Assembly: GCA_016202865.1 (NCBI GenBank)
Contig: JACQNV010000010.1
Location: forward strand, 1 to 42,271
Direction of reading: 5' to 3'
Source of the DNA: Candidatus Aenigmatarchaeota archaeon
Lineage (GTDB): Archaea; Aenigmatarchaeota; Aenigmatarchaeia; QMZP01; JACQNV01
DNA: 42,271 nt
Shown here: positions 1 through 9,527 of the stretch, piece by piece
Position numbering within the stretch: position 1 is the first letter of the stretch
Layout of the letters: every line of letters starts with the position of its first letter
The notes under the pieces: model-generated
The model's input: only the letters and a program-made list of their open reading frames with translations
Told to the model about the DNA's origin: nothing
The model's database searches: none
Made by a program: the position numbers and the translations under genes

Positions 1-18
1 GTATAATATTAGCTCCAT

Positions 19-2052
19 ATGTCCAAAAAGTCAAAAAACAGTAGTAGCCAAAAAAGGCTGAAGGGGCAAACTGAGATAGTTATAGTTCTGGCGATCCTTA
101 TCATAGTGGTTGCAGTCGTGGCATTTTCTTTCAGTAATATTGTAAAAAAACCACCTCTTCCTGAAAACCTGGCCGGTTTGGGTGAAAGCCTGAAAATAGA
201 GGTTCAGAACTCCATCATAGACAGTTCCAGATCTGCCTTAAAAGCAGTATCAACAAACGGCGGTTATTTGTCTGCAGCAAGCCTCCCTGTTACAGTTGAT
301 TACAAAGGCTCAAAAGTTGCTTACTGGCAGTTTGCGAATGCAAGCTTTGCCTTATCCAAAGATCAAATAGGAAAAGAAATAGCAAAAGGCATTAAAGACT
401 CTCTAAAAAACATCGACCCCCAAATTCTGGGCAACAAAATAGGCAAAAAGATTTCACTTGGAAACATCAATGATGCTACAGTGGATGTAGAAATCAGGGA
501 TTCGGAAATTGTCGCTACAATTAGAACACCATTATCCATTGAGGATTTCAGCGTAACTGATACAGTAGAAGTTTCTGTCCCAACAACATTAGGAAAATCC
601 CTTAATTTTGCTTCGGAGATGATAACAAAAAACCTTGAGAGAAACAGAAACGATAGGGGTGAAGAATACCAAAACAGATTCTTTGAATGGTTTACAATAA
701 CATCGCTTTATTCTTACAGGCTTAATGGAATTGACGGCCAGCCAAAAGTCCCTGTAACAAGCGGTCCTTTGATTGGTTGTGGAAAAAGTATATACAAGAC
801 ATGGTTTGATGTGAAGCCTGAATTGGAGGCTTTGTTAGAAGGCTCGCTAAAAAACACATTTATTGTAGGGACAACACCAAAAAACATCACATCAACATCA
901 TCATTCCAATCGCACACATTACCAGTGCACACTGACCAGAAGGTCACATTCAATTTAGGTGAACCGCTTTCAGAGAGATCCTTCCAGATGTACCCAAATC
1001 CGCTAACAGTTAGGACAGTCGCAGCCCCCTACACAACACTATGCGTCTCACCGCCTATAGTTGTAAACTACTGGTTATTATTCCCTGTAGTGGCAGAAGT
1101 TGGCGAGGGAGACGACAAGTTTAATTTTGCTTTCACTGTTTTTGTCAATAACGATGCTCCTGGAGAATATGGAGATGCAACAAGGTTTATAGACGCATGG
1201 AAACAGCAGGTAAACACATGCGAAAAAGCGCAATGCGATGCCACTGTTTATGTGGAAGATGGTGATGGCCCCCTTGGCCTAGCTCACATTAACTATGCAG
1301 GCTGTTATTTAGGAAGAACAGACAGGCAAGGCGTTCTGTCAGCCAGCGTGCCTTGTGGCATCAGTGTCTTGGAAATAAGCAAAGGCGATCATACATTATA
1401 TTCAGAAGTTGTTGGTTCGGGAGATCTGGAATACAAATCAGTCCACTTGCTGAAAACGCCAACACTCAAGCTTAACTTGGTCACAGTTGAATTTACAAAC
1501 CAGTCCGGAAGCCTTAAAGTGAGCAGTGTTGAATCAAACACAAAAGAAGTTTCCATCGGGTTTAAAGCAGGCAGCCAAGAAACAAGCCTGCAGTCTAGCG
1601 ATTCTACAACCTTAACAAAGGATGTCTCACCAGGATCCAATTCAGTCGTCTCTGTTGTTAGAAGTGGGGCGGGGGAGGAACTGGGCGGATTTTTCAATGA
1701 TTATATTATTGGTGAAAGAAACACAGAAGTGTGGGTCTATATACCTGTTTTGAAGGGGGGTTTAGGCATAGCGCCTCCGCCAAGTTTGCAGCTTACTCCA
1801 CAGGAGGAGAGCGAATATGACAGGCTTTTGGATGAAGGTGACAGCCAAAAAATCACAGCTTTCATAATAAAAACCGCGCAGTCGAAGGGCATAGACCAGT
1901 CTGAAATAAACAGCGATACATCGCCTGCCTTGGAGTTCGCCGAGAAAATAAACGACCTCTCAAAAGCCATTGTAGACTGTGGGACCAAATTGGGCGAAAG
2001 CCTTCCAATCAGCGAGAAACAGATAGATGTAAATAAGTTACTATCATGTTAA
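19..2052 (+). CDS. Large pilin-like surface protein (cassette 1, gene 1)
   Basis: The 677-residue protein starts with a basic segment and then G16-Q17-T-E followed by a hydrophobic helix (about residues 19-40). This is the layout of an archaeal class III signal sequence, cut before Gln by a prepilin peptidase, but the body is far longer than an ordinary pilin. The rest should be an extracytoplasmic domain, with a Cys-rich segment around residues 395-440. The 617-residue protein at 7674 shares the N-terminal QxEIVIVLA core, the VAYWQ motif near residue 95 and the Cys-rich segment, so the two are paralogs. An in-frame stop lies just before the ATG, and a TATA-like stretch occupies bases 1-10. 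The stop overlaps the upstream region of the next gene. The exact role (pilus tip, adhesin or sheath) is unknown. Confidence 0.8.
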   Translation: MSKKSKNSSSQKRLKGQTEIVIVLAILIIVVAVVAFSFSNIVKKPPLPENLAGLGESLKIEVQNSIIDSSRSALKAVSTNGGYLSAASLPVTVDYKGSKVAYWQFANASFALSKDQIGKEIAKGIKDSLKNIDPQILGNKIGKKISLGNINDATVDVEIRDSEIVATIRTPLSIEDFSVTDTVEVSVPTTLGKSLNFASEMITKNLERNRNDRGEEYQNRFFEWFTITSLYSYRLNGIDGQPKVPVTSGPLIGCGKSIYKTWFDVKPELEALLEGSLKNTFIVGTTPKNITSTSSFQSHTLPVHTDQKVTFNLGEPLSERSFQMYPNPLTVRTVAAPYTTLCVSPPIVVNYWLLFPVVAEVGEGDDKFNFAFTVFVNNDAPGEYGDATRFIDAWKQQVNTCEKAQCDATVYVEDGDGPLGLAHINYAGCYLGRTDRQGVLSASVPCGISVLEISKGDHTLYSEVVGSGDLEYKSVHLLKTPTLKLNLVTVEFTNQSGSLKVSSVESNTKEVSIGFKAGSQETSLQSSDSTTLTKDVSPGSNSVVSVVRSGAGEELGGFFNDYIIGERNTEVWVYIPVLKGGLGIAPPPSLQLTPQEESEYDRLLDEGDSQKITAFIIKTAQSKGIDQSEINSDTSPALEFAEKINDLSKAIVDCGTKLGESLPISEKQIDVNKLLSC

Positions 2053-2066
2053 TAATTGGGGATTAT

Positions 2067-5000
2067 ATGAGAAAAGGTAAGATAATAACAATAATAGCCG
2101 TGATGTGCGCATATCTAATCCTAGCTATGCCTTTGGGTCTAGCCCAGAGTATAGGCGTCACTTTTTACAGTTCAGATGGCACAACAAAGTTACCTGTTAC
2201 AGCTACATTGCCAACACCTCACGATCTTGTGACTAAAACGGTAAGCTTCTTGCCAGATCCGACAGGAACACTGCAAAATGTTTTGGTGAAATACGACATC
2301 AAGCAGAAAAACTATCCAATAAACAGGGGTTTTGTCTGGCTTTGTCAAAACCTAGAGCCCTCTGATTGTTTAGCTCAAAAAAAGGAGGCAATAGCCCTTC
2401 AGGAGTTTTTGAGTAAAGAAAGAGTCTGGAGCGATGTTGGGGAAATAACAGTCACATATCCGCAAAAAGGGAATGTGTTCATCCTATTGAACCTTGATGT
2501 TGTCACACAAACAGGAAGCTCGCAAAGCGTCTGGGTTGGAATTTGGGATGAGATAACAAGCCTTGGCGCAAATCTAAACCAATTCTCTGTCAGGACAAAC
2601 AGGATAGCACCAGAAAGCATAAATTTGATTTTAGAGAAAGACCAGTTCGCAAATCTCACAGCAGAATTCATCAACAACTTCTACATGATACCAAGATCAT
2701 GGGTTAAGGAAGTCCAGATACCAAAGGTAGAAGGAAATGTAGTCAACATAATTTCAGGCACACAGCTTGATAATTTAGACTCGCCTCAGCAGTTTGGCGA
2801 ACCACACAAAAGAACAGCAACAGACAGAATTCAGACAAAGACTTTGAAAAAACAATTCAACCTAGAATTCCCAATAGCCTCGCTTACAGGCGGCGATGTT
2901 GTGGCTTCACCTGTAACATTATTTAACAATCCAAAAGCAGTGTGCGGCGAGGATACAGATAAAGACGGCAATCTGTGCGACAGGAGCCTTGGTGAAAGCG
3001 AATCGACATGCTGTAAAGACTGTGGTTGCGATTCTTTGGGGTCAAACTTCACCTGTAGCGTGAGCCAGATAAGCGACAAAGATCCTGGTGCCTGTGTAAA
3101 TTCAAATGAGATTAAGCTAGTCATATCTGACATAGATTCAAGCCTTGTGTCTTGCGAGAGAAGTCATGAGATTGAATTCAACGCAAGGATAACAAACCCG
3201 CCAGGAGATTTGAATGTTGAAGAATGGTGGTATAATTTAGATAACAAAACAAAGAGATCAATAAGCTGCAGCAAGAAGCTTGTGCAAGAATATGGATGCC
3301 AGCTAACTATAGAACCGTTGGATGATTGTTCAGAAGGCGTTCATGTAGTTAAAAACAACAAGCTATTTGCAAATGTAAGATATTCACAAAACTCTGTTTC
3401 CAAAGAATTGTCAACGCCTTTGCCTGATTTTGTTTTAAACCAAAGATCTATAAGCCAAGACCAGATAAGGGAGTTCATTGTGGCTGAATTCAAGACAATC
3501 AATAATGATTTAAAAGAAGGCGTGGAGCAAGCAAAAGATTTGATGAAAACCTGTGTAAAGTTTTTGAAATATAGTTTATATGCTGGTCTAGGGGCAGCAG
3601 CAATCACAGCCGCAGCAGCTTTGTATGAAGGCGGTAAAGCCATTAATTTATGGGGCGGCCCCAACAGTTTGATAGGGGCAAAAACAATTGGTGGTATAAT
3701 AGGCGGGGCAGCAGGCTTTGCAGCAGGCGGTCCTGTAGGAGCAGTATCAGGAGCTATATTTGGTAGTGGAGTAGGGAGTTGGTTAGGCCCTGGTAGCGGT
3801 CCAGCGCCACCAACATTCTCGCAAGGCCAGACCCTTACACCTACTCAACTTCAAGCTTTAGGCGCTCAACCTGGAAGCTCATTCACCAATGGTGGTTACC
3901 AATACACGCTTTCAGGAAATACAGTTCAAACAGTTAGCACCCCAATAAATGCTCCGGGGATTGGCCAACAATTAACAGCAAATCACTTTGCCTTAGGGTT
4001 CCCGCAAACAGGGAGCGTAACTTGGCAAGCTGGTAACGGCCAGACAAATACATACACAATGACAAATGGCGTGGTTACAGGAATAGCGCCTGCCACAGCG
4101 ACAGGTGTGGGAATAGTTCCAGCCGGCTTGTCTCCAGCAGTACCAATCACATCAGTATCCACACCAGGCGTATCCCCAGTCACAACTAAATCCGGTCCTT
4201 ACACGCCAAGCGGTACAATTTTATCTTTTGCAGAGTATCTTTCATTTGTAGATGGAACACAAATAGCGCCTATAATAGTAAATGCAGGCGCGCAGGGGCT
4301 CCAACACCTTGCTCTCCAATTTGGCCAAGCCTTCACTGGGACAGCCTCTGCCTTAAGCAGCGCATCTTTGAATATTTGCCAAGCAGCAAGCCAGATAATG
4401 GATGTATACAGCAGGATGGCAAATGCCCAATCATTCTTTGTTAAATTCCAATTATGTTTGCATAACTTTGACAACCTAATGGGTAATGGCGCATGCGATG
4501 GGGGCAAAGGATCAACAACATCCAATGCTTTATCTGCTTCGCAATCTTGCATGAATTTATTGCAAGGATGCATGACAGACTTAAAACAAATGTCAAATGA
4601 AGTTAAGGATTTCACAACAAGCCTCGCAGCACAACAGCAAAATTATGCCAACCAGTTGCCATCATCCAGAGCAGTTGATTTCTGGGTGGAAGAACTAGAG
4701 CCAATTACAGGGTTCCCAGATGGAAGAGGTAGGGTTGGAAATACTTGCGATCAAAGATCAATAAAATTCGGTTACACACCTACCTCAGTATGCTACACAC
4801 CCAAAATAACAAAGACACTGAAAACACATTCAGATAAAGTGAAGTCTGTTGACACTGAATCCAAAAACATTGTTTCAAGGGCAGACACATTGATAAGATA
4901 CGCTTCAGATTACACTTCCACTCAACCAGGAGCAGCTGACATAGCCAGAAACCAGACAATTTCAGTCGCAAAACAAATAGACACAAGTTCCAAGCTAATA

Positions 5001-6056
5001 AAGTCTTCAGCCCAGGACCAGTCAATAATAACATTGGCAGATAATATAGCTACCATAGCTGGCCAGATAATTTCCACTGCTCCAGTTCAGCTACTGGATG
5101 AAGCAACTGTGAAACAGCAAGCTTTGGATATAAGATCAGCAAGTTTAGACATACAAGGCCTAATTCCAGATTTGGTAAAGCAGGTTGATGTTACAGGCCA
5201 AGTTTTGGGAACAGCATGGTCAACAAAAGTCCAGGCAGACCAAGTATTTACAGAAGGTCCGGGCTCTTACACATTTGATTTCTCTTGCGGTGACAAGACA
5301 AATCCAGCAAAGGTCGATATTAAATACGAGACAGACTGTAGCAAATTACCACCACCAAGGGTTCCAAGCACAACAGCTGTCACAAGTCCTGTTGTAGGAT
5401 CAGCAACACCTGTTTCAACACCAGTTCCAACAACAGCAGCTGTCGCAATTAAATTAGGAAGCGATTACAACCAACCAACAGGAGTCCATCAAGGAATTGG
5501 AAAAGACAGCCAGCCAATAACAGATGGTTATGATAATAACAAGGAAGTTTTTGCTCTATTGACAAAACCAAATAATTCCGCGACTTGCGAAATAGACTGG
5601 GAACAAACAGGATTTATTTTATGGGTCCCATTGCAGGCAGTAGCTATAATTGGTACAAATCAAGATGTCGCAACTTACAATTTCACTGGAATTGTCACAG
5701 GAGGATTGGACGGCAAAAAAGATGTCAAGTTTAGATGCAAAGATTCTAACGGGACAATAACAGGAACAGCTATAGGCAGCATAAAAATCGACACAACTGA
5801 CCCAGTAGTATCCATAACCAAAATAGAAAAAACAAATGTTAACCCGCTACAAGTCAGGCTTGATTTGACAAGATCAGATGCAAATGGGATAAAAGCATGC
5901 GAAATCCAATGGCAATCAGGACATCCATTTGAGAAGATAGGGACAGCGATAAATTGGGTGCATGATTATAACATAACAGGAAGTTACCTTGTACAAGCAA
6001 GATGCTCAGATCCTGCAGGCAACTATGGTGTGACAAATAAGACCCATACATTATAA
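2067..6056 (+). CDS. Giant secreted surface protein (cassette 1, gene 2)
   Basis: About 1,329 residues, beginning with a clear signal peptide (MRKGKIITIIAV... ending ...LGLAQS). An upstream in-frame ATG at 2046 exists, but GGGGA at 2058-2062 and the clean signal peptide favour 2067. Near residues 295-330 there is a Cys-rich motif of the form C-x-E-D-x-D...GE...C-C-x-D-C-G-C, shared with the paralog at 9524. Around residues 495-590 there is an Ala/Gly-rich hydrophobic stretch with glycine-zipper spacing that may span a membrane. It is followed by Thr/Pro/Val linkers and an Ig-like C-terminal domain containing C-x-D-x-x-G-N. It belongs to a duplicated surface cassette and is almost twice as long as its paralog. 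No enzymatic motif was recognised; a structural or adhesive role is inferred. Confidence 0.78.
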   Translation: MRKGKIITIIAVMCAYLILAMPLGLAQSIGVTFYSSDGTTKLPVTATLPTPHDLVTKTVSFLPDPTGTLQNVLVKYDIKQKNYPINRGFVWLCQNLEPSDCLAQKKEAIALQEFLSKERVWSDVGEITVTYPQKGNVFILLNLDVVTQTGSSQSVWVGIWDEITSLGANLNQFSVRTNRIAPESINLILEKDQFANLTAEFINNFYMIPRSWVKEVQIPKVEGNVVNIISGTQLDNLDSPQQFGEPHKRTATDRIQTKTLKKQFNLEFPIASLTGGDVVASPVTLFNNPKAVCGEDTDKDGNLCDRSLGESESTCCKDCGCDSLGSNFTCSVSQISDKDPGACVNSNEIKLVISDIDSSLVSCERSHEIEFNARITNPPGDLNVEEWWYNLDNKTKRSISCSKKLVQEYGCQLTIEPLDDCSEGVHVVKNNKLFANVRYSQNSVSKELSTPLPDFVLNQRSISQDQIREFIVAEFKTINNDLKEGVEQAKDLMKTCVKFLKYSLYAGLGAAAITAAAALYEGGKAINLWGGPNSLIGAKTIGGIIGGAAGFAAGGPVGAVSGAIFGSGVGSWLGPGSGPAPPTFSQGQTLTPTQLQALGAQPGSSFTNGGYQYTLSGNTVQTVSTPINAPGIGQQLTANHFALGFPQTGSVTWQAGNGQTNTYTMTNGVVTGIAPATATGVGIVPAGLSPAVPITSVSTPGVSPVTTKSGPYTPSGTILSFAEYLSFVDGTQIAPIIVNAGAQGLQHLALQFGQAFTGTASALSSASLNICQAASQIMDVYSRMANAQSFFVKFQLCLHNFDNLMGNGACDGGKGSTTSNALSASQSCMNLLQGCMTDLKQMSNEVKDFTTSLAAQQQNYANQLPSSRAVDFWVEELEPITGFPDGRGRVGNTCDQRSIKFGYTPTSVCYTPKITKTLKTHSDKVKSVDTESKNIVSRADTLIRYASDYTSTQPGAADIARNQTISVAKQIDTSSKLIKSSAQDQSIITLADNIATIAGQIISTAPVQLLDEATVKQQALDIRSASLDIQGLIPDLVKQVDVTGQVLGTAWSTKVQADQVFTEGPGSYTFDFSCGDKTNPAKVDIKYETDCSKLPPPRVPSTTAVTSPVVGSATPVSTPVPTTAAVAIKLGSDYNQPTGVHQGIGKDSQPITDGYDNNKEVFALLTKPNNSATCEIDWEQTGFILWVPLQAVAIIGTNQDVATYNFTGIVTGGLDGKKDVKFRCKDSNGTITGTAIGSIKIDTTDPVVSITKIEKTNVNPLQVRLDLTRSDANGIKACEIQWQSGHPFEKIGTAINWVHDYNITGSYLVQARCSDPAGNYGVTNKTHTL

Positions 6057-6130
6057 CAATTTAACAAGCTGTGAAATGAACCATAAATTGGCCAGCAAAA
6101 CTCTAATATAACCTCAACCTTATTTATTAT

Positions 6131-7528
6131 ATGTATTCCAAACATCCAAAACTTCTACTAGCCTTCAGCCTCTTCGGTTTATTCACATTTCTACTGTTAT
6201 TTGCTTCTTCCAGCCATGCCCTATTAACTGATGGTGTTGTAGTTGGCATACCGCCAAACGGTGCATGGAGAGCGACAGTTGAACTGCCTGATGATTACGG
6301 TGTGGTTGGCGGGATAACAGAATTTGTTGTGAAAACAGATTGCGACGACTGGTGCGATCTGCATTATGCAAAGGTTGTGACAGACTCCAAAAATCCAGTA
6401 CGCCTCCCTCTATACATATCAAGCCAAGGAAAGCAAATTGGGGATAAAAAAACATTCAGGATAGACATATCTGCTCTTGGCGTGACAAATAGCTATGATT
6501 ACGGTATCTGCGTAACTGGCTCAGCAAACACAAACAAAGGCTCTGTAGCAGATCCATGCAAAACAGTAAACTCTGAAAACGATGCCTTCAGCCTTTCAAT
6601 CTCACCTGATCCCGTATATGCTCAGCCAAATAGCCAAGCAGAATACACAATCTCTGTCTATTCCCAAGCTGTGATGGAAGTTGAAGTAAAATCGCTGCTA
6701 ACTGGGAAAACATGGAGCATCGTGACAGATCCAGACAAGAGGATTACAGCAACAGACAAATATCTGGTTGGTGACAATCCAGAACAAATAGAAGTAGAGG
6801 CGACAATCAAAGGCTGCACAAACTCCGATTTCTGCAAAAAGACAGCAACAGCGGCTTTAATTCCCACAAGCGCACCACCAAACCAAGCTGGCGGCGATTT
6901 CTCAATAAAAATAGACCCTGCATCAATAACAGGAAAAAAAGGCTTCCCGATAAGCTATTCCCTTGACATAACAAATCACAAGAACGAAAAATCTTATGAC
7001 ATTGAGATCATACTACCAGACAGCGGACTTGAAACAGACTTTAAGCCAATATATGGAAAATCAATTTCTGGCAAAGAAAATATAGCTTTCAAGGTAACGC
7101 CAACTGGAGATCAACAGTCATACACCTTCCAGATGAAAGTCACATCAAGCCAGGGAATAACAAAGCTCACTGATGCAACAATAAATGTTAATGAGATTGT
7201 AAACGATGCCATAAACACAGCTTCTGGCGGCGAGTTGGACGCAGAGGCTTTGAGAAAACTGAATGAATGGAAAGCTAAATATAAAGACTCTGATATAGGG
7301 ACACAAATAAAGGCAGCAGATGATCTGAATAAGCCCACAACTACACCAAAGGTTACAAGAACCCCAACACCTACAACACAGCCAAAACCAGAGACCAATA
7401 TAATGGATCTTCTACTTATTGTTGTCCCTGTGGCAGTTGTTATTGTCCTTCTACTGTTTATCCTAATTAAAAAAAGGGGCCATGTAGTTGAAGAAGGCGA
7501 AGAGGAAGGCGACTATAGCTGGAAATAG
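6131..7528 (+). CDS. C-terminally anchored surface protein (cassette 1, gene 3)
   Basis: 465 residues: N-terminal signal peptide (about 1-30), an ectodomain with repeated Ig-like beta-rich segments and paired Cys (YGIC...DPC, DFCKK), a Thr/Pro linker, a transmembrane helix at about 424-446, then KKRG and an acidic tail. The 475-residue protein at 11626 has the same order of parts and the same Cys motifs, so it is a paralog. The last three codons and the TAG stop lie inside a palindromic repeat (7517-7552), so the present C-terminus may have been fashioned by insertion of that repeat. It probably works with the two genes upstream as one surface assembly; the function is unknown. Confidence 0.8.
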   Translation: MYSKHPKLLLAFSLFGLFTFLLLFASSSHALLTDGVVVGIPPNGAWRATVELPDDYGVVGGITEFVVKTDCDDWCDLHYAKVVTDSKNPVRLPLYISSQGKQIGDKKTFRIDISALGVTNSYDYGICVTGSANTNKGSVADPCKTVNSENDAFSLSISPDPVYAQPNSQAEYTISVYSQAVMEVEVKSLLTGKTWSIVTDPDKRITATDKYLVGDNPEQIEVEATIKGCTNSDFCKKTATAALIPTSAPPNQAGGDFSIKIDPASITGKKGFPISYSLDITNHKNEKSYDIEIILPDSGLETDFKPIYGKSISGKENIAFKVTPTGDQQSYTFQMKVTSSQGITKLTDATINVNEIVNDAINTASGGELDAEALRKLNEWKAKYKDSDIGTQIKAADDLNKPTTTPKVTRTPTPTTQPKPETNIMDLLLIVVPVAVVIVLLLFILIKKRGHVVEEGEEEGDYSWK

Positions 7529-7552
7529 GTCTGCAGACCTATTTCAACCCCT
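7517..7552 (-). repeat. Palindromic element, copy A
   Basis: The core at 7522-7545 is a perfect 24-bp palindrome (half-site GAAATAGGTCTG). On the minus strand it is flanked by AGGGGTT on one side and CAGCT on the other, the same asymmetric flanks as copies B (12652) and C (15801). It contains the stop codon of the preceding gene and runs into the 3' untranslated region. Confidence 0.8.
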
Positions 7553-7554
7553 AA

Positions 7555-7567
7555 CAGCTGGAAATAG
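7555..7567 (-). repeat. Partial copy of the palindromic element
   Basis: CAGCTGGAAATAG repeats one end and the first half-arm of copy A, three bases after it. The second arm is missing. It looks like a decayed or incomplete second copy. Confidence 0.5.
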
Positions 7568-7593
7568 CCTAATGAGTATATGGTGACATGAGA

Positions 7594-7638
7594 CATCTCA
7601 GCACTCATTTCATAGTGAGATGCTGAAACCGTAGGTTT
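7594..7638. promoter_or_regulatory. Intercassette hairpins
   Basis: CATCTCA (7594-7600) pairs with TGAGATG (7616-7622), with an alternative inner pairing of GCACTCA with TGAG(A)TGC. AAACC-GTA-GGTTT (7626-7638) forms a second short palindrome immediately before the TATA-like TTTTAAG that precedes the next gene. The region lies between the two surface cassettes and could end one transcript or regulate the next. This is an inference from base pairing only. Confidence 0.35.
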
Positions 7639-7673
7639 TAAGCTTAATGTACTAATTTTACCAAATTATATTA

Positions 7674-9527
7674 ATGAAAGCACAAGCAGAAATAGTCATT
7701 GTTTTGGCAGCCTTGATACTTGTTATAACCCTTGTCACAATTGTTTTCCAGACAGGTCTAAACTCGCCTGACATAACAAATTTAGCCTCTGTTTTCAGAG
7801 ATGAGGTAAACAGAAGACTCTATGAAGGTTCCTTTGATATTGTAAAGACAATCAGTCTTCAGGGGGGTGTTTTAGACCCAGTACCCAACTCTGTAGATTT
7901 GGCTGGCACAAAGGTGGCTTATTGGCAAATGTGCCAGAACAAGGCCCTTCCAAGCCTTGCAGATATAAGGAAAAACATAAAATTGGGAATTGAACGGTTT
8001 GTTAGTAATCTCAATATAAACGATTTTCAGGGAAAAAAAGCCTCTCTGAGCCTGAAAGATTTAGATATCATAATAAGAAATCAGGATATTCTGGCTACAT
8101 TTACCTTGAACACAAATTTAGCAGGTTATGATCTAGATCCGCTATATGAAATAAGAATTCCAGCTAACTTGGCTGAAGTCTATAATTTTGCGTCTGATTT
8201 TGTTGATGATAATGTCCAGAAAAGGCACTTCGAGAGGTTTTTGTTGTCTCTTATGTTCAGGACAGATGAAAACATTCTGCCAACTTCCGGTGTGCTAACA
8301 AAATGCGGTCAAGCGATAATAAGAACATGGGATGATGTTCAAGAACAGATCGAGAAGCTGAGGGACTATTCTTTTGTTAACACTGTTTTTTGGGCAAGTG
8401 GAAATGACGAGTTCAAATATTATATACCAGCTCTCAATGGAAAAAAATATGACAGTCTGAAAATAAACTTTTTAGGCAGCGATCTTACAAGATCCAATCT
8501 TCAATCCTCAAGAAATCCAATATCTATAATAAACTCCAAAACCATCAGCATAGTGGCGCCATATTGCATAAAGGATTATAGGGTTGATTATTCACTAAAC
8601 TCTCCTGTGGCAGTTAAGGTGACAGGAACACCTGACTACAGTTTTAATTTTGCAATTCTACCGTTTATCGATAATAATAAAATAGGCAAGTGTTCTGGCC
8701 AGCAAGCCTTTTCATATGGCTCTGACATATGCACTGAGGCAAAATGTGATGTCAAATTATCTGTCCTTGATGTAAATGACAGACCAATACCAAATACACA
8801 AGTAAATTTCGGGGCTTGTTCAGTCGGAAAAACAGATTTCTCGGGACAGGTTAAAGGCAAAGTTCCGTGCGGAATTTCAGAACTTGTTGTAAGCAACCCA
8901 AAATACACATACTTTGCCGATGTTGTCAGTTCCAAATCAATTCCAGAAAAAATAAAACTTACTAAACTCCCTACAATAAATATCAACTTTTACAGGGCCG
9001 ATGTTATAAGAACACTATCTTATGTGCTTAATACACCTTCTTATGGAGAAATTGAAAGAGTAAATATCGGTCAGATTCAAGGCGACTACATTTTCGCAAA
9101 ATTCAAATCAAAGACGGCAAGTCCGTGGTCGCAGAGGGAATTTATTTTGGTTAATGCCGGTCTGAACAAATCAACTGTGACTAGCCAAGTTGTGGATTTC
9201 TTGTCTCCAGACAACTACACAGTTGAAGTTTCAACCATGAAAAGAGCAACCTACAAATATCAGGTTTGTGATACCGGTCTAGGCGGAACAGGAATAGCTA
9301 AAGACTGTAAGACAAAAAGCGCCCCGACAGTTTTTAACGGGAAAATGGTTTTTGATTTCGAAATAAAGGAAGGCACAAAAGACATCTACATAACATCCCT
9401 AATACCAGCGGAAAGCGAGACAAGGCAGGAACAGACAGATTTTGATTATACATCCAATATAGCTGAGGTGTCTAAATGTTTTGACCCTATATCCACAACA
9501 AAACCTAGAGAGGTTTGCACATTATGA
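7674..9527 (+). CDS. Large pilin-like surface protein (cassette 2, gene 1)
   Basis: 617 residues, starting MKAQAEIVIVLA with a hydrophobic helix up to about residue 27. The A3-Q4 junction fits a very short class III signal sequence. The protein is paralogous to the 677-residue product at 19: both share the QxEIVIVLA core, LDP/LAGTKVAYWQ near residue 85, and the Cys-rich unit C-x-E-A-K-C...GAC...V-P-C-G-I near residues 350-410. A TATA-like stretch near 7637 lies about 30 nt upstream of the start. Its TGA overlaps the ATG of the next gene (ATGA at 9524), so the two are translationally coupled. The helix would anchor or assemble a large outer domain; no other function is visible. Confidence 0.8.
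   Translation: MKAQAEIVIVLAALILVITLVTIVFQTGLNSPDITNLASVFRDEVNRRLYEGSFDIVKTISLQGGVLDPVPNSVDLAGTKVAYWQMCQNKALPSLADIRKNIKLGIERFVSNLNINDFQGKKASLSLKDLDIIIRNQDILATFTLNTNLAGYDLDPLYEIRIPANLAEVYNFASDFVDDNVQKRHFERFLLSLMFRTDENILPTSGVLTKCGQAIIRTWDDVQEQIEKLRDYSFVNTVFWASGNDEFKYYIPALNGKKYDSLKINFLGSDLTRSNLQSSRNPISIINSKTISIVAPYCIKDYRVDYSLNSPVAVKVTGTPDYSFNFAILPFIDNNKIGKCSGQQAFSYGSDICTEAKCDVKLSVLDVNDRPIPNTQVNFGACSVGKTDFSGQVKGKVPCGISELVVSNPKYTYFADVVSSKSIPEKIKLTKLPTININFYRADVIRTLSYVLNTPSYGEIERVNIGQIQGDYIFAKFKSKTASPWSQREFILVNAGLNKSTVTSQVVDFLSPDNYTVEVSTMKRATYKYQVCDTGLGGTGIAKDCKTKSAPTVFNGKMVFDFEIKEGTKDIYITSLIPAESETRQEQTDFDYTSNIAEVSKCFDPISTTKPREVCTL

Noticed and set aside
3550..3840. Collagen- or elastin-like repeat in the giant secreted protein
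   Set aside because: Gly/Ala-rich, but without a regular period; it fits a glycine-zipper membrane-like segment better.
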